Under the pieces are notes generated by a model. It saw only the letters and a list, made by a program, of their open reading frames with translations, was not told the origin of the DNA and ran no database searches. The translations under genes were made by a program, and so were the position numbers. Source: Bacteroidota bacterium (GTDB lineage: Bacteria > Bacteroidota > Bacteroidia > Flavobacteriales > Flavobacteriaceae). From it: a stretch of 58,449 nucleotides of DNA. This document shows, in pieces, positions 34,969 to 43,784 of this stretch (within the stretch, counting starts at the first letter, position 1; every line of letters begins with the position of its first letter). The stretch is taken from positions 1-58,449 of the forward strand of contig JAQCFO010000008.1 of assembly GCA_027619415.1 (NCBI GenBank). The letters are read 5' to 3'.

Positions 34969-35636
34969 TGTGTTACATTTTAAATATTGAATCTTCATCG
35001 ACAAATTGTTCAATTTCATTAGCATATAAAGGAATAGTAATCTCGTTTAAGGAAAAAAATGATGAAAATTATTTTCATTCAACCAAATTACATGCTTTTA
35101 TTCAGGAAGTTTTAAAAGAATCAAACACTTCAATTAACGAATTATCTGCTATAGCCGTAAGTAAAGGTCCTGGATCCTATACGGGTTTAAGAATAGGAGT
35201 TGCCGCGGCAAAGGGATTGTGCTATGCTTTGGATATTCCATTGATTTCACTATCAACTTTACTAATTCTTTCAAAACAGGTTAAAATTAAAAAAGGATTA
35301 ATAGTTCCTGTATTAGATGCCAGAAGAGATGAGGTCTATTCAGCTGTTTATGATTTTAATTATAATTTGATTCAAAAAGAAAAACCTGAAATTATAAATG
35401 ATGATTCATTTAAGGGATTATTATCAAGTTTTAAATTACACTTTATAGGAAGTGGTCAGGAGAAATGCGAGAGATTAATCAAGAAAAATTTAAATCTCAA
35501 CTTCTCAGCTAATGATAATTTTCCATCATCTAAAGAAATGGCTAATTTATCTTACGAAAATTTTATAAATTCTAATTTTGAAGACTTAGCCTACTTTGAG
35601 CCAGCTTATCTAAAAAATTTCGTTCTCAACAAATAA
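34968..35636 (+). CDS. tsaB: tRNA threonylcarbamoyladenosine biosynthesis protein TsaB
   Basis: A 222-residue TsaB (YeaZ), the partner of TsaD in making the t6A37 modification of ANN-decoding tRNAs. The start YILNIESSSTNCSISLAYKG is the ASKHA first strand pair, and the family hallmark AVSKGPGSYTGLRIGVAAAKGLCYAL (about 60-85) is intact. VPVLDARRDEVYSAVYDF is the second strand pair. Length is normal. It begins one base before the TolC-gene stop ends and is probably read through from the efflux operon. It converges on the nifU-like gene, with stop codons two bases apart. Confidence 0.92.
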   Translation: MCYILNIESSSTNCSISLAYKGIVISFKEKNDENYFHSTKLHAFIQEVLKESNTSINELSAIAVSKGPGSYTGLRIGVAAAKGLCYALDIPLISLSTLLILSKQVKIKKGLIVPVLDARRDEVYSAVYDFNYNLIQKEKPEIINDDSFKGLLSSFKLHFIGSGQEKCERLIKKNLNLNFSANDNFPSSKEMANLSYENFINSNFEDLAYFEPAYLKNFVLNK

Positions 35637-35638
35637 CA

Positions 35639-36520
35639 TCAACCATTAACAGCGTTAACACTAGAAATCATTCCAGGAAGCATTTCTTTTAACATATTTT
35701 CTATTCCGCTTTTAAGAGTTATAGTGGAAGACGGGCATCCACTACAAGCACCTTGAAGGATTACATTAACTTTTTTAGTTTCGTTATCATATGATTCGAA
35801 AACAATATTACCTCCATCAGATGCCACAGCAGGCTTAACATGTTCTTCAATAATTTCAATAATTTTTTTAGAAATATCATCTAAATTTTCTATAATTTTA
35901 GGATCAGATTTTTTAATAAAATTTTCTTCAAAAATAATAGTATTATCATCTTGAATAAATGATCGAATAAACTCTCTAACGTCCATTATGTTTTCATCCC
36001 AATTTGAATCAGGTTTTTGTATTATTGAAATGAAATTAAAATCAAAAAATATTTCTTGAATAAAAGGAAAAGTAAATAATGATTTAGCTAAAGGGGCCTC
36101 CTTGGTGTCTTCAACTTTTTTAAATTCATAAACATCATTAAAAAGCTTCTTGTTGACCACAAACTTCATTGCATTAGGGTTTGGAGTGCTTTCTGCGTAA
36201 ACAGTGATAGGAGATGTTTTTTTCAGTTCAACTTGGCTAACCAATCCTCCGTCATTCAAAAAATCTTCTAATTGTTTACACAATTCATCCTGAACATCTT
36301 TCCACTCTAAAATGTTTAATTTTTCTATATAAACAGAGTGCTTATTAAGGATCACTTTATTAACAAATGGCAAATAAAAAATTTGTTGAATTAATGGAAA
36401 ATTTTTTGCCTGTTCAATTTTTTCAAATTCAATTCTTTTTTCAGATAAAAATATATTGGAGTAAAATTCTAATTCACCTTCTCTGCTTGTTTCTTTAAAC
36501 TTAATGTTATGTTTTTCCAT
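35639..36520 (-). CDS. NifU-like Fe-S scaffold (Nfu) protein with two N-domains
   Basis: A 293-residue protein with a C-terminal NifU domain (about 215-285) that holds the Fe-S binding CxxC in GACSGCPSST (Cys259, Cys262). The N-terminal part contains a Nfu_N (SIRT-like) domain, ESTPNPNAMKFVVNKKLF (about 110-200). Before it is a diverged copy of the same fold (about 1-95, KNFPLIQQIFYLPFVNKVILN matching the later KSLFTFPFIQEIFFDFNFI). It transfers Fe-S clusters to apo-proteins. The doubled N-domain is seen in other flavobacterial Nfu proteins as far as I recall. It overlaps the murI stop by one base and shares its transcript. Confidence 0.9.
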   Translation of the reverse strand: MEKHNIKFKETSREGELEFYSNIFLSEKRIEFEKIEQAKNFPLIQQIFYLPFVNKVILNKHSVYIEKLNILEWKDVQDELCKQLEDFLNDGGLVSQVELKKTSPITVYAESTPNPNAMKFVVNKKLFNDVYEFKKVEDTKEAPLAKSLFTFPFIQEIFFDFNFISIIQKPDSNWDENIMDVREFIRSFIQDDNTIIFEENFIKKSDPKIIENLDDISKKIIEIIEEHVKPAVASDGGNIVFESYDNETKKVNVILQGACSGCPSSTITLKSGIENMLKEMLPGMISSVNAVNG

Positions 36521-37290
36521 TAGATTCTTTTGAGTTCAAATTTATGATTTAAAACTTTATTTAACGTTGCTGAGTCGCCATTATAATAAAAAGAATAATG
36601 ACCTTGCTTACAATTGCTCTCAATTTTATTATTTATCAATAAAGCTTTTGTTTGCCTAGCAACAGCCTCTCCACTATCAATTATTTTAACCGAGTTTGGT
36701 AATATTTTTGAAATCACTTTATTTAAAAACGGGTAATGTGTACACCCTAAAACTAAATGATCTATTTTTTTATTAATCATAAAATCAAGATATTCATGTA
36801 GTAAGTTTTCAATTTCAATTCCTTCAAAAATTCCATTTTCAATTAACTTAACCAATCCATCACCATTTTTTTCTATAATTTCAATATTTGAAGCATGGTC
36901 CGCTGAAGTTAAATTAAACAAACTACTAGAGAGTGTCCCTTTTGTAGCTAAAACTCCTATTTTACCTGTTTTAGTTTTCATTGCTGCAGGTTTAATGGCA
37001 GGTTCTATCCCTACAAATGGTAAATTAAATTTATCTCTAAGGTTTGAAATACTATTTGTTGTTGCTGTATTGCATGCCACCACAATTAATTTACATCCTT
37101 TTTCTAGTAACCACTGAGCGTTATTGTAACTCAGTTTTTGTATTGTTTCTATCGGCTTATTTCCGTAGGGAGAATTTAAGTTATCAGAAAAATATATAAT
37201 ATTTTCTTTAGGTAATAGCTTCTTTATAGAATTAAAAATAGTAATCCCTCCTATCCCAGAATCAAAAATACCTATTGGTGAATTATTCAT
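36520..37290 (-). CDS. murI: glutamate racemase
   Basis: A 256-residue MurI that interconverts L- and D-glutamate for peptidoglycan. Catalytic features are IGIFDSGIGGITIF (Asp10), VVACNTATTNS (Cys73) and LGCTHYPFL (Cys near 182, His next to it). Length is normal. The ATG at 37290 lies about 16 bases after a strong terminator (37306-37337) that follows ompH on the same strand, so expression needs read-through or a very close promoter. The stop overlaps the nifU-like gene by one base. Confidence 0.95.
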   Translation of the reverse strand: MNNSPIGIFDSGIGGITIFNSIKKLLPKENIIYFSDNLNSPYGNKPIETIQKLSYNNAQWLLEKGCKLIVVACNTATTNSISNLRDKFNLPFVGIEPAIKPAAMKTKTGKIGVLATKGTLSSSLFNLTSADHASNIEIIEKNGDGLVKLIENGIFEGIEIENLLHEYLDFMINKKIDHLVLGCTHYPFLNKVISKILPNSVKIIDSGEAVARQTKALLINNKIESNCKQGHYSFYYNGDSATLNKVLNHKFELKRI

Positions 37291-37305
37291 TAAATAAAAA
37301 TAAAA

Positions 37306-37337
37306 AAAAACTACCTAAATCTCTTTAGGTAGTTTTT
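37306..37337 (-). terminator. intrinsic terminator after ompH, just upstream of murI
   Basis: A 14-base perfect stem (AAAAACTACCTAAA / TTTAGGTAGTTTTT) with a four-base loop, followed on the minus strand by a long T tract. It separates ompH (stop at 37360) from murI (start at 37290). The A/T flanks would let it work on the plus strand also. Confidence 0.85.
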
Positions 37338-37359
37338 GTTTTTTATTAAAATAAAAAAA

Positions 37360-37866
37360 TTAGAATCCTAATTCTTTCTTTACTTCTTCCATTAAATCTT
37401 TTCCTCCAGCTAAAATTAAACTTCCACCTTGAGTAGCATCTATAACATAGTCAAATCCTTGTTCCTTTGCAATTTTTTGAATAGCTGCTTTAGCTTTATC
37501 GATTAAAGGTTTAAGTAAATCAGCTTGCTTTTTTTGAACATCTTGCTGTGCTGTTTGCTGATATTGTTGAATGTTTTGTTCCATTCCAGCTAATTCTTTT
37601 TGACGAGCTTGATTGGTAACTTCTGTTTGATTTTGAGCATCAGCAGAGTATGTTTGAAGTTTTGTTTGGTATTCTTTCATTGAAGCATCAATTTCAGTGG
37701 CATAAGTTTTTTGTAATTTTTCAAGTTGAGCTTGAGCCTCCTTAACTTCAGGCATTGAACTGATTAATACTTGCGAATCAACATGTGCAACTTTGCTTTG
37801 AGCCGTCATTGTCATTACTGCGAATAATAATAAAATTGTGGTACTGAGTGTTTTAAAAACTTTCAT
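37360..37866 (-). CDS. OmpH/Skp-family periplasmic chaperone
   Basis: A 168-residue Skp-like chaperone that holds unfolded outer-membrane proteins on the way to BamA. It has a signal peptide (MKVFKTLSTTILLLFAVMTMTAQ), then KVAHVDSQVLISSMPEVKEAQAQLEKL, the typical OmpH start. A long Gln/Lys/Glu helical tentacle follows (about 45-125), then the closing GFDYVIDATQGGSLILAGG. It is three bases downstream of a second OmpH gene and in the bamA operon, ahead of a terminator. Regular length. Confidence 0.93.
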   Translation of the reverse strand: MKVFKTLSTTILLLFAVMTMTAQSKVAHVDSQVLISSMPEVKEAQAQLEKLQKTYATEIDASMKEYQTKLQTYSADAQNQTEVTNQARQKELAGMEQNIQQYQQTAQQDVQKKQADLLKPLIDKAKAAIQKIAKEQGFDYVIDATQGGSLILAGGKDLMEEVKKELGF

Positions 37867-37869
37867 TTT

Positions 37870-38619
37870 TTAACTTTTTTTAAGGTTATTTTTTCTTTTT
37901 AAATTTAAAAGACTATCTCTTTTTCGTTGATACTCTTTTCTCTTTTCTACTTTTTGTTTTAAAAGCAATTCTTTTTTAGAATTAATTTCAACAGCTTTTT
38001 TAGCCTTTTTTTCTTCTATTTCTTTTTTTCTGGCTTCGTATTCAGGATTAAATCTTTCATCCTCAAATTCAATATTAAGTTTTTCTAATTCTTCTGTTCT
38101 TAGAATACTTTTTAAAACTAGGTCGCTAATATCGTATTTTTTTTCGGAATATAGCATAATTGCATCTGCAGATTGATCAAAAATTTTATCAAACTTTTTT
38201 TGTTTAGCAATTGTTTGTACTACATTCATTACTTGATCTTGAATGGGCTTGATTAGCATTAACTCTTGCACTATCCAATCACCATTTACTCCAAATCGTT
38301 TTATTTGATAATCATTTAATTGTTTTTCCTCAAAATCTATTTCAGACTCTCTATCTTGAATTATTTCAAATGTCAGAAGAGGCTTTTCTACATTTAAGCT
38401 GTCTTTCAGAATTTTAATTTCACTTTTTTTTTCTTCTATTTCTTTTTTCCATTCTCCTATTTTTACTTCTAATTGTTGATTAGCGAGCTTGTAATCTTCC
38501 AAATTAGAAAGAATGTATTCCATGTTTACATAGCCAATTCTTTCTGTTTTTTGAGAAAAGCATAGTTGAATACTTATTAAAGTAATGAAAATTAAATATG
38601 TGATACCTTTTTTTATCAC
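37870..38619 (-). CDS. second OmpH/Skp-family chaperone, longer and basic
   Basis: A 249-residue OmpH-like protein. It has a signal peptide (about 1-22), then RIGYVNMEYILSNLEDYKLANQQLE, the family start, and a long coiled coil with highly charged KEIEEKKSEIK segments. FDKIFDQSADAIMLYSEKKYD corresponds to the conserved end of the Skp core. Unlike the following paralogue, it has an extra charged C-terminal tail of about 70 residues (EARKKEIEEKKAKKAVE...). Tandem ompH genes behind bamA are standard in Flavobacteriaceae. The role of the tail is unknown. Confidence 0.9.
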   Translation of the reverse strand: MIKKGITYLIFITLISIQLCFSQKTERIGYVNMEYILSNLEDYKLANQQLEVKIGEWKKEIEEKKSEIKILKDSLNVEKPLLTFEIIQDRESEIDFEEKQLNDYQIKRFGVNGDWIVQELMLIKPIQDQVMNVVQTIAKQKKFDKIFDQSADAIMLYSEKKYDISDLVLKSILRTEELEKLNIEFEDERFNPEYEARKKEIEEKKAKKAVEINSKKELLLKQKVEKRKEYQRKRDSLLNLKRKNNLKKS

Positions 38620-38652
38620 TTATGATTTTTTATTCTAATAAAGATAACGATT

Positions 38653-41208
38653 CTAGAACTGTTGGCCGATTACAAAATGAGTTTCCCAACCATGAGGTTC
38701 TAAATCACCAGTAACATCGCTGTCTAATCCATATCCAAAATCAATACCAAGAAGCCCAAAAGCTGGCATAAAAATTCTTATCCCAAGTCCAGCAGATCTT
38801 TTAGAATTGAAAGGGTTAAAATCTCTAAAAGTATCATACCCATTTCCTGATTCTAAAAATGTTAATGCAAATATTGAAGCTGATGGTTTTAGAGTGATGG
38901 GATATCTTAATTCCAAAGAAAATTTATTATATATAGTTGAACCTTCTTGACTAGAAAGAGATTGATTAGTGTACCCCCTTAAAGCTACAGTTTCTCTTCC
39001 GTCCATTGCATATTGAGACATTCCGTCACCACCTAAATAAAATCTGTCAAAAGGAATAATTCCTCTATCATTGTTGTAAGCTCCTAAGAAACCAAATTCA
39101 GCATGAGTTCTTAAAACGAATTTGTCTACTATTCTAGTATACCAGGTGCCATTAAATTTTATTTTATAAAATTCTAGCCATTTAAATCTTTCCTGATCAA
39201 TTTTTGCTTGATCTGCATTTCCATCATCATCTTGATACGCTGTTTGATTTCCTAAATCTGCATAATCGATATCGTTAAACAAAGAATAAGGCAACGAAAA
39301 TTTTCCGCTTAGCGTAAATTGAGAACCTCCCATTGGAAAAACTGGGTTTGTATATGTATTGTCTCTAGATAATGCGATGGTATAGGCTATGTTATTAGAT
39401 TTTCCATCTCCAAAAGTAAAAAGACCAGTATAATAGTTGTTTAAATTATAGTATTGGTATCCAATGGATTGTTGTAGAGTGAAATAATCATCAGGAACTG
39501 TCAGTCTTTTTGCTAATCCAATAGTAGCTCCAGAAATTTCAAAAAATTGATTTTTGTTAGCTAACCCAGTCATGTAGTCATATCTAAATTGTTTTGTTCT
39601 AGATATAGATGCAGAAAACGAAACGGGTTGTCTTCCCCCAAGCCAAGGTTCAGAAAACGAAAAACTAGAAGTATTGTAAAATCTATTTGCCTGAAACCTC
39701 AATGATAGGCTTTGACCATCTCCCATTGGAACAGGTTTGTATGCCTCTTTGTTGCGTAAATTTCTAGCAGAAAAGTTATTAAAAGAGAGGCCAAGAGTTC
39801 CGATAAAACCACCTCCGCCATAACCACCCTGAAGTTCAACTTGACTGGCACCTTTTTCAACAACACCATACTCTATGTCAACAGTTCCCGCGTTAGGATC
39901 AACATTTTTGAAATCTGGACTAATTTGCTCGGGATCAAAAAACCCCATTTGTCCAAGCTCTCTAACAGTTCTTACAACCTTATCTTTACTGTATAGTTCT
40001 CCAGGCTTTGTTCTTAATTCTCTATAAATTACATGGTCATTGGTTCTGGTATTTCCAACAACAGTAATTTTATTAAAATAAGCAGGTTTTCCTTCTACAA
40101 CTCTAATTTCAAAATTTATTGTATCATTTTCAACAGCAACTTCTACTGGGTTTATACTGGAAAATAGATATCCGTTATTTTGATATAAATTTGTTAAATC
40201 CTCTCCATCAGGCTTTGTATTGTCAGCAATTCTTTTCTTCAATAATACTCCATTATATGTATCCCCTTTAAAAAGACCTAAAACTCTTGATAATTGATTG
40301 TCAGAGTAAACAGAGTTACCTAGAAAAGTTATATTCCCAAAGTAGTACTTATTACCTTCTTCAATATCAATATTTAAAGTGATATTGTTGTTATTAGTAA
40401 CAACGGAGTCCATTTTTATTCTAGCATCACGATATCCTTTTTCTTTATAAAAATCAATAATTGATGTCAAATCTTCTTTATAATCTTTTTCGATATATTT
40501 TGATTTTTTCCAAAATCTTCCCAAGAGTTTTGTCTTGGTGTTTTTCATTTTCTTTTTTAATTTCTTGGCTTGAACAATTTCATTGCCAACAAAGTTAATT
40601 TTATCAATTTTAACTTTATCACCCAAATCAACATGGATTAACATTTTACTGAAATTAACTTCACTGCTATCAGCTTTTATATCTATTGATACTTTTGTGT
40701 TTAAAAAACCAACTTTTTTATATTTATTTATAATATAGTTTCTTGTTGTTTTGATAAAATTTTCAGTAATTTTTTTTCCTTTTTTTAATTCAGTATCACT
40801 AACTATAGTTTCAATTTTGGATTTTTTTAATCCAGTAATTATGAATTCAGAAAGAGTAGGAAGTTCTTCTATTTGAATTTCTATACTTGCTTTATTGTTT
40901 TCAACCTTAGTAAGGTAAAAGTTTATATCACTGAAAAGATCAAGTTTCCATAGCTTACTTATTATCGAGCTTATCTTTTCACCTGGAATTCTAATTTTCT
41001 GACCAGGCCTTAAACCAGTATAGGTGATTACGGTCTGTTCATTAAAATTTTTTAATCCAGTTACTGAAATTTCTTCTATAACATATTCGTTTCCTTTATT
41101 GAATTCAATTTCTTGAGCTTTTGAAATATAGCTCAAGATTAAAAACATTAACAGGGTGTAGTTTTTTAAAGTGTTATTAAAAAATACCCTTAATTTATTT
41201 TTGTTCAC
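38653..41208 (-). CDS. bamA: BamA/Omp85 outer-membrane assembly protein
   Basis: An 851-residue BamA taken from the GTG at 41208, which gives a basic N-terminus followed by a signal peptide (TLLMFLILSYISKAQ). An ATG at 41247 is also in frame but would overlap uppS by 53 bases and add 13 residues. Five POTRA domains span about residues 30-430, for example EISVTGLKNFNEQTVITYTG and ITFLGNSVYSDNQLSRVLG. The C-terminal beta barrel (about 430-851) includes RLRAPE-like GGYGGGGFIGTLGLSFNNFS and the closing strand TGDLEPHGWETHFVIGQQF. It folds and inserts outer-membrane proteins. The uppS-bamA-ompH order is classical. Confidence 0.94.
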   Translation of the reverse strand: MNKNKLRVFFNNTLKNYTLLMFLILSYISKAQEIEFNKGNEYVIEEISVTGLKNFNEQTVITYTGLRPGQKIRIPGEKISSIISKLWKLDLFSDINFYLTKVENNKASIEIQIEELPTLSEFIITGLKKSKIETIVSDTELKKGKKITENFIKTTRNYIINKYKKVGFLNTKVSIDIKADSSEVNFSKMLIHVDLGDKVKIDKINFVGNEIVQAKKLKKKMKNTKTKLLGRFWKKSKYIEKDYKEDLTSIIDFYKEKGYRDARIKMDSVVTNNNNITLNIDIEEGNKYYFGNITFLGNSVYSDNQLSRVLGLFKGDTYNGVLLKKRIADNTKPDGEDLTNLYQNNGYLFSSINPVEVAVENDTINFEIRVVEGKPAYFNKITVVGNTRTNDHVIYRELRTKPGELYSKDKVVRTVRELGQMGFFDPEQISPDFKNVDPNAGTVDIEYGVVEKGASQVELQGGYGGGGFIGTLGLSFNNFSARNLRNKEAYKPVPMGDGQSLSLRFQANRFYNTSSFSFSEPWLGGRQPVSFSASISRTKQFRYDYMTGLANKNQFFEISGATIGLAKRLTVPDDYFTLQQSIGYQYYNLNNYYTGLFTFGDGKSNNIAYTIALSRDNTYTNPVFPMGGSQFTLSGKFSLPYSLFNDIDYADLGNQTAYQDDDGNADQAKIDQERFKWLEFYKIKFNGTWYTRIVDKFVLRTHAEFGFLGAYNNDRGIIPFDRFYLGGDGMSQYAMDGRETVALRGYTNQSLSSQEGSTIYNKFSLELRYPITLKPSASIFALTFLESGNGYDTFRDFNPFNSKRSAGLGIRIFMPAFGLLGIDFGYGLDSDVTGDLEPHGWETHFVIGQQF

Positions 41209-41926
41209 TAATTTTTCCAAATCTTCTTTCTCTATTTTGATATTCAATTATTGCCTTAAAAAAATCTTCTTTTCTAAAATTAGGCCAAAGAATATTAGTA
41301 AAAAATAATTCAGCATATGCAATTTGCCAAAGTAAAAAATTACTAATTCTATATTCTCCTCCAGTTCTTATTAAGAGATCTACGCTTGGTAAATTTCGGG
41401 TGTAAAGATGCTCATTTATTATGTTTTCGTCAATGTTTTCATCAGAAATTATGTTATTTTTAACTTTATTCGATATGGCCCTGATAGCATTCACCAATTC
41501 TTGCCTTGATCCATAGCTAATAGCTAAGTTAAGATTAAGCTTATTGTTCCCTGAAGTTTTTGAAATAACTTCATTTAGTTTTTCTCTAGTATTAGGGTTT
41601 AATGATTCAAAATCTCCAATTACTGTTAATTTAATGTTTTCTTTGATTAAAGATTCGAGCTCATTTTCTAATGACTTAACTAGCAAATGCATAAGTGCTT
41701 TAACTTCAAATTTTGGTCTTTTCCAATTTTCTAAAGAAAAAACATAAAGTGTTAAGTTTTGAATCCCTAGATTCAGTACGCCTGAAATACAATCTTTAAC
41801 TGATTTAACTCCATTTTCATGACCAAAAACTCTTTGCTTATTTTTATCTTTAGCCCATCTACCATTTCCATCCATTATTATTGCTACATGATTAGGGAGT
41901 TGGGATTTTAATATTTCTTCTATCAT
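41195..41926 (-). CDS. uppS: isoprenyl transferase (undecaprenyl diphosphate synthase)
   Basis: A 243-residue cis-prenyltransferase that makes the C55 lipid carrier for cell-wall synthesis. Motifs are HVAIIMDGNGRWAKDK (catalytic Asp19), GHENGVKSVK, LYVFSLENWKRP, LAISYGSRQELVNA and LIRTGGEYRISNFLLWQ with the closing ELFFTNILWPNF. All key residues of the family are present, and length is normal. It sits between nadK and bamA on the minus strand, in the conserved cell-envelope cluster. Its 3' end overlaps the bamA start by 14 bases. Confidence 0.96.
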   Translation of the reverse strand: MIEEILKSQLPNHVAIIMDGNGRWAKDKNKQRVFGHENGVKSVKDCISGVLNLGIQNLTLYVFSLENWKRPKFEVKALMHLLVKSLENELESLIKENIKLTVIGDFESLNPNTREKLNEVISKTSGNNKLNLNLAISYGSRQELVNAIRAISNKVKNNIISDENIDENIINEHLYTRNLPSVDLLIRTGGEYRISNFLLWQIAYAELFFTNILWPNFRKEDFFKAIIEYQNRERRFGKISEQK

Positions 41927-41932
41927 TATATT

Positions 41933-42028
41933 TTAATTTGGACAATAACGTGGTTGGTCGTAATCTTTAATCCAATCACAAAATTGTTTTACACTTAAAT
42001 TTATAAACTTTAGAAATTGTTTAAACAT
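41933..42028 (-). CDS. possible 31-aa micro-ORF between nadK and uppS
   Basis: An ATG-to-TAA frame of 31 residues, beginning MFKQFLKFINLSVKQFCDWI and ending KDYDQPRYCPN. The mix of aromatic, acidic and proline residues, with two Cys, looks protein-like rather than random AT-rich translation. It lies six bases before uppS and 57 bases after nadK, on the same strand. In related genomes I recall larger genes (a CBS-domain protein and DUF6089) between nadK and bamA; those are absent here. No family is recognised. Confidence 0.4.
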   Translation of the reverse strand: MFKQFLKFINLSVKQFCDWIKDYDQPRYCPN

Positions 42029-42085
42029 ATTATAGAAGTAAATATAAAAAATTCAAAAGCCATAAGAGTTAGAAAAACAAAATAA

Positions 42086-42970
42086 TTATAAATTTCTCCT
42101 GTCCTCTCCCCAAAGTAATTTGTTCCTTAAAGATTTATAAAAACTATTTTCATCGAAATATGCAAGATTAATTTTAAAACTAGCCTTTTGAATAGTAATT
42201 AAACTTTCATTTTCAACAGAAATTATTCTTGAATCAAGAGAAAGAAGGTGAGATTTTTCTCTTCCTGAAACAGATAACTCAATTTTGGTTTTATCAGAAA
42301 TAATCAAAGGCCTAGCATTTAAATTATGTGGGGCTATTGGAGTTAATGATAATGTTTGACTTAACGGACTCATAATAGGCCCTCCGCAACTTAAAGAATA
42401 ACCTGTAGACCCAGTTGGTGTAGAAATTATTAGCCCATCTGCCCAATAGGAGTTTAGATATTCTCCATCTAAAATTGTTTTAATTTTAATCATCGAAGTA
42501 GTGTTTTTTCTTCCAATAGTTACCTCATTTAACGCAATTCCAAACTCATTAATTAATTTACTTCCTTGAATTTTAACTTCCAATAAAGTTCTTTTTTCAA
42601 TTCTATATTTTCCAAGAAGAATTTTACTCATTTCAGGTTTTAATAAATCTTGATTTATAGTTGCAAGAAACCCTAACCTTCCTGTGTTAATTCCAATAAT
42701 AGGGATATCTAAATTTCTAACAAATGAAACAGACCTTAGTAAAGTACCGTCTCCCCCTATAGTAATCATTAAATCAAACGAGTTATTCAAGTCTTTGTGA
42801 GATGAAAAAGTATTTTCAGCCGAAAGAATATTGGAATTTATATTTAATAGTGTGTAAAAACCACTTTCTAAATAAAACTTTATATTATGTTGATTACCTA
42901 TATCTAAAAGATCTTGCATCACTTTTTTAGTAGACTTGTCATAGCTTTGACTATAGACGGCAATTTTCAT
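42086..42970 (-). CDS. nadK: NAD kinase
   Basis: A 294-residue ATP-NAD kinase producing NADP from NAD. The signature MITIGGDGTLLRSVSFV (about 70-86) holds the catalytic Asp. GINTGRLGFLATI is the second motif, ALNEVTIGRKNTT follows, and ADGLIISTPTGSTGYSLSCGGPIMSP (about 180-205) is the glycine-rich nucleotide site. Length is normal for Bacteroidota. It is divergently oriented from pdxJ with an 85-base shared promoter region and probably begins the envelope operon with uppS. Confidence 0.95.
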   Translation of the reverse strand: MKIAVYSQSYDKSTKKVMQDLLDIGNQHNIKFYLESGFYTLLNINSNILSAENTFSSHKDLNNSFDLMITIGGDGTLLRSVSFVRNLDIPIIGINTGRLGFLATINQDLLKPEMSKILLGKYRIEKRTLLEVKIQGSKLINEFGIALNEVTIGRKNTTSMIKIKTILDGEYLNSYWADGLIISTPTGSTGYSLSCGGPIMSPLSQTLSLTPIAPHNLNARPLIISDKTKIELSVSGREKSHLLSLDSRIISVENESLITIQKASFKINLAYFDENSFYKSLRNKLLWGEDRRNL

Positions 42971-43034
42971 ATAAACTAATTTAATTCTGTTGCAAATTAA
43001 TTAAAAAACGATAGATATAATTAGACTAAAGCTC

Positions 43035-43042
43035 TATTTTTG
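43035..43042 (+). promoter_or_regulatory. candidate -7 box for pdxJ (TATTTTTG)
   Basis: TATTTTTG matches TAnnTTTG and lies 13 bases before the pdxJ start in the nadK-pdxJ divergent gap. No TTG at the -33 distance was found. Confidence 0.4.
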
Positions 43043-43055
43043 AAAAAAATACAGA

Positions 43056-43784
43056 ATGGTTAAATTAAGTGTTAATATCAATAAAATTGCAACTATAAGG
43101 AATGCAAGAGGAGGAAATAATCCTGACTTAATTTTAATGGCTAAAGACATTCAGTCTTTTGGTGCTGATGGGATCACTATTCATCCTAGACCTGATGAAA
43201 GACATATAACTTATAATGATGCTATTATTTTACCAACTGTAATAAATAAAGAATTTAATATTGAAGGTAATCCCATTGATAAATTCATCAGTTTAGTTAA
43301 TAAAATAAAACCCGATCAAGTTACTCTTGTTCCTGATAAAATAGATGCTATAACGTCAAACTCAGGTTGGGATACTATTAAAAACAAAAATTTTTTACAA
43401 GAAGTGATTTCCGAGTTTAAAAGTAATGGAATTAGAACATCAGTTTTTGTTGACCCTGAACTTAAGTTTATTGAAGGGGCAAAAGAAAGTGGAGCAGATA
43501 GAGTTGAACTATATACTGAGTCATTTGCAGTTAATTTTGAAAAAGGCAACCTTAATGAAATGAACAAATATATTGAAGCTTCAATTTTAGCAAATAAATT
43601 AAATATGGGAGTAAATGCTGGGCATGATTTAAATCTTAATAATATTAATTATTTTGTTTCTGAAATCCCATTTTTAGATGAAGTTTCTATAGGGCATGCT
43701 ATTATTTGTGAATCATTGTATTTAGGGATTGAAAATGTAATAAATTTATATTTACAAAAAATAAAGAATGCTGTTAAAAAGTAA
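43056..43784 (+). CDS. pdxJ: pyridoxine 5'-phosphate synthase
   Basis: A 242-residue PdxJ, which condenses 3-amino-2-oxopropyl phosphate with deoxyxylulose 5-phosphate to make pyridoxine phosphate. The start LSVNINKIATIRNARGG carries the substrate-binding Asn/Arg residues, and DGITIHPRPDERHI is the central motif. VTLVPDKIDAITSNSGWD and VNAGHDLNLNNINYF (catalytic His) are present, and the closing VSIGHAIICESLYLG is typical. Length is normal. It overlaps the downstream hydrolase gene by 17 bases. Confidence 0.96.
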   Translation: MVKLSVNINKIATIRNARGGNNPDLILMAKDIQSFGADGITIHPRPDERHITYNDAIILPTVINKEFNIEGNPIDKFISLVNKIKPDQVTLVPDKIDAITSNSGWDTIKNKNFLQEVISEFKSNGIRTSVFVDPELKFIEGAKESGADRVELYTESFAVNFEKGNLNEMNKYIEASILANKLNMGVNAGHDLNLNNINYFVSEIPFLDEVSIGHAIICESLYLGIENVINLYLQKIKNAVKK

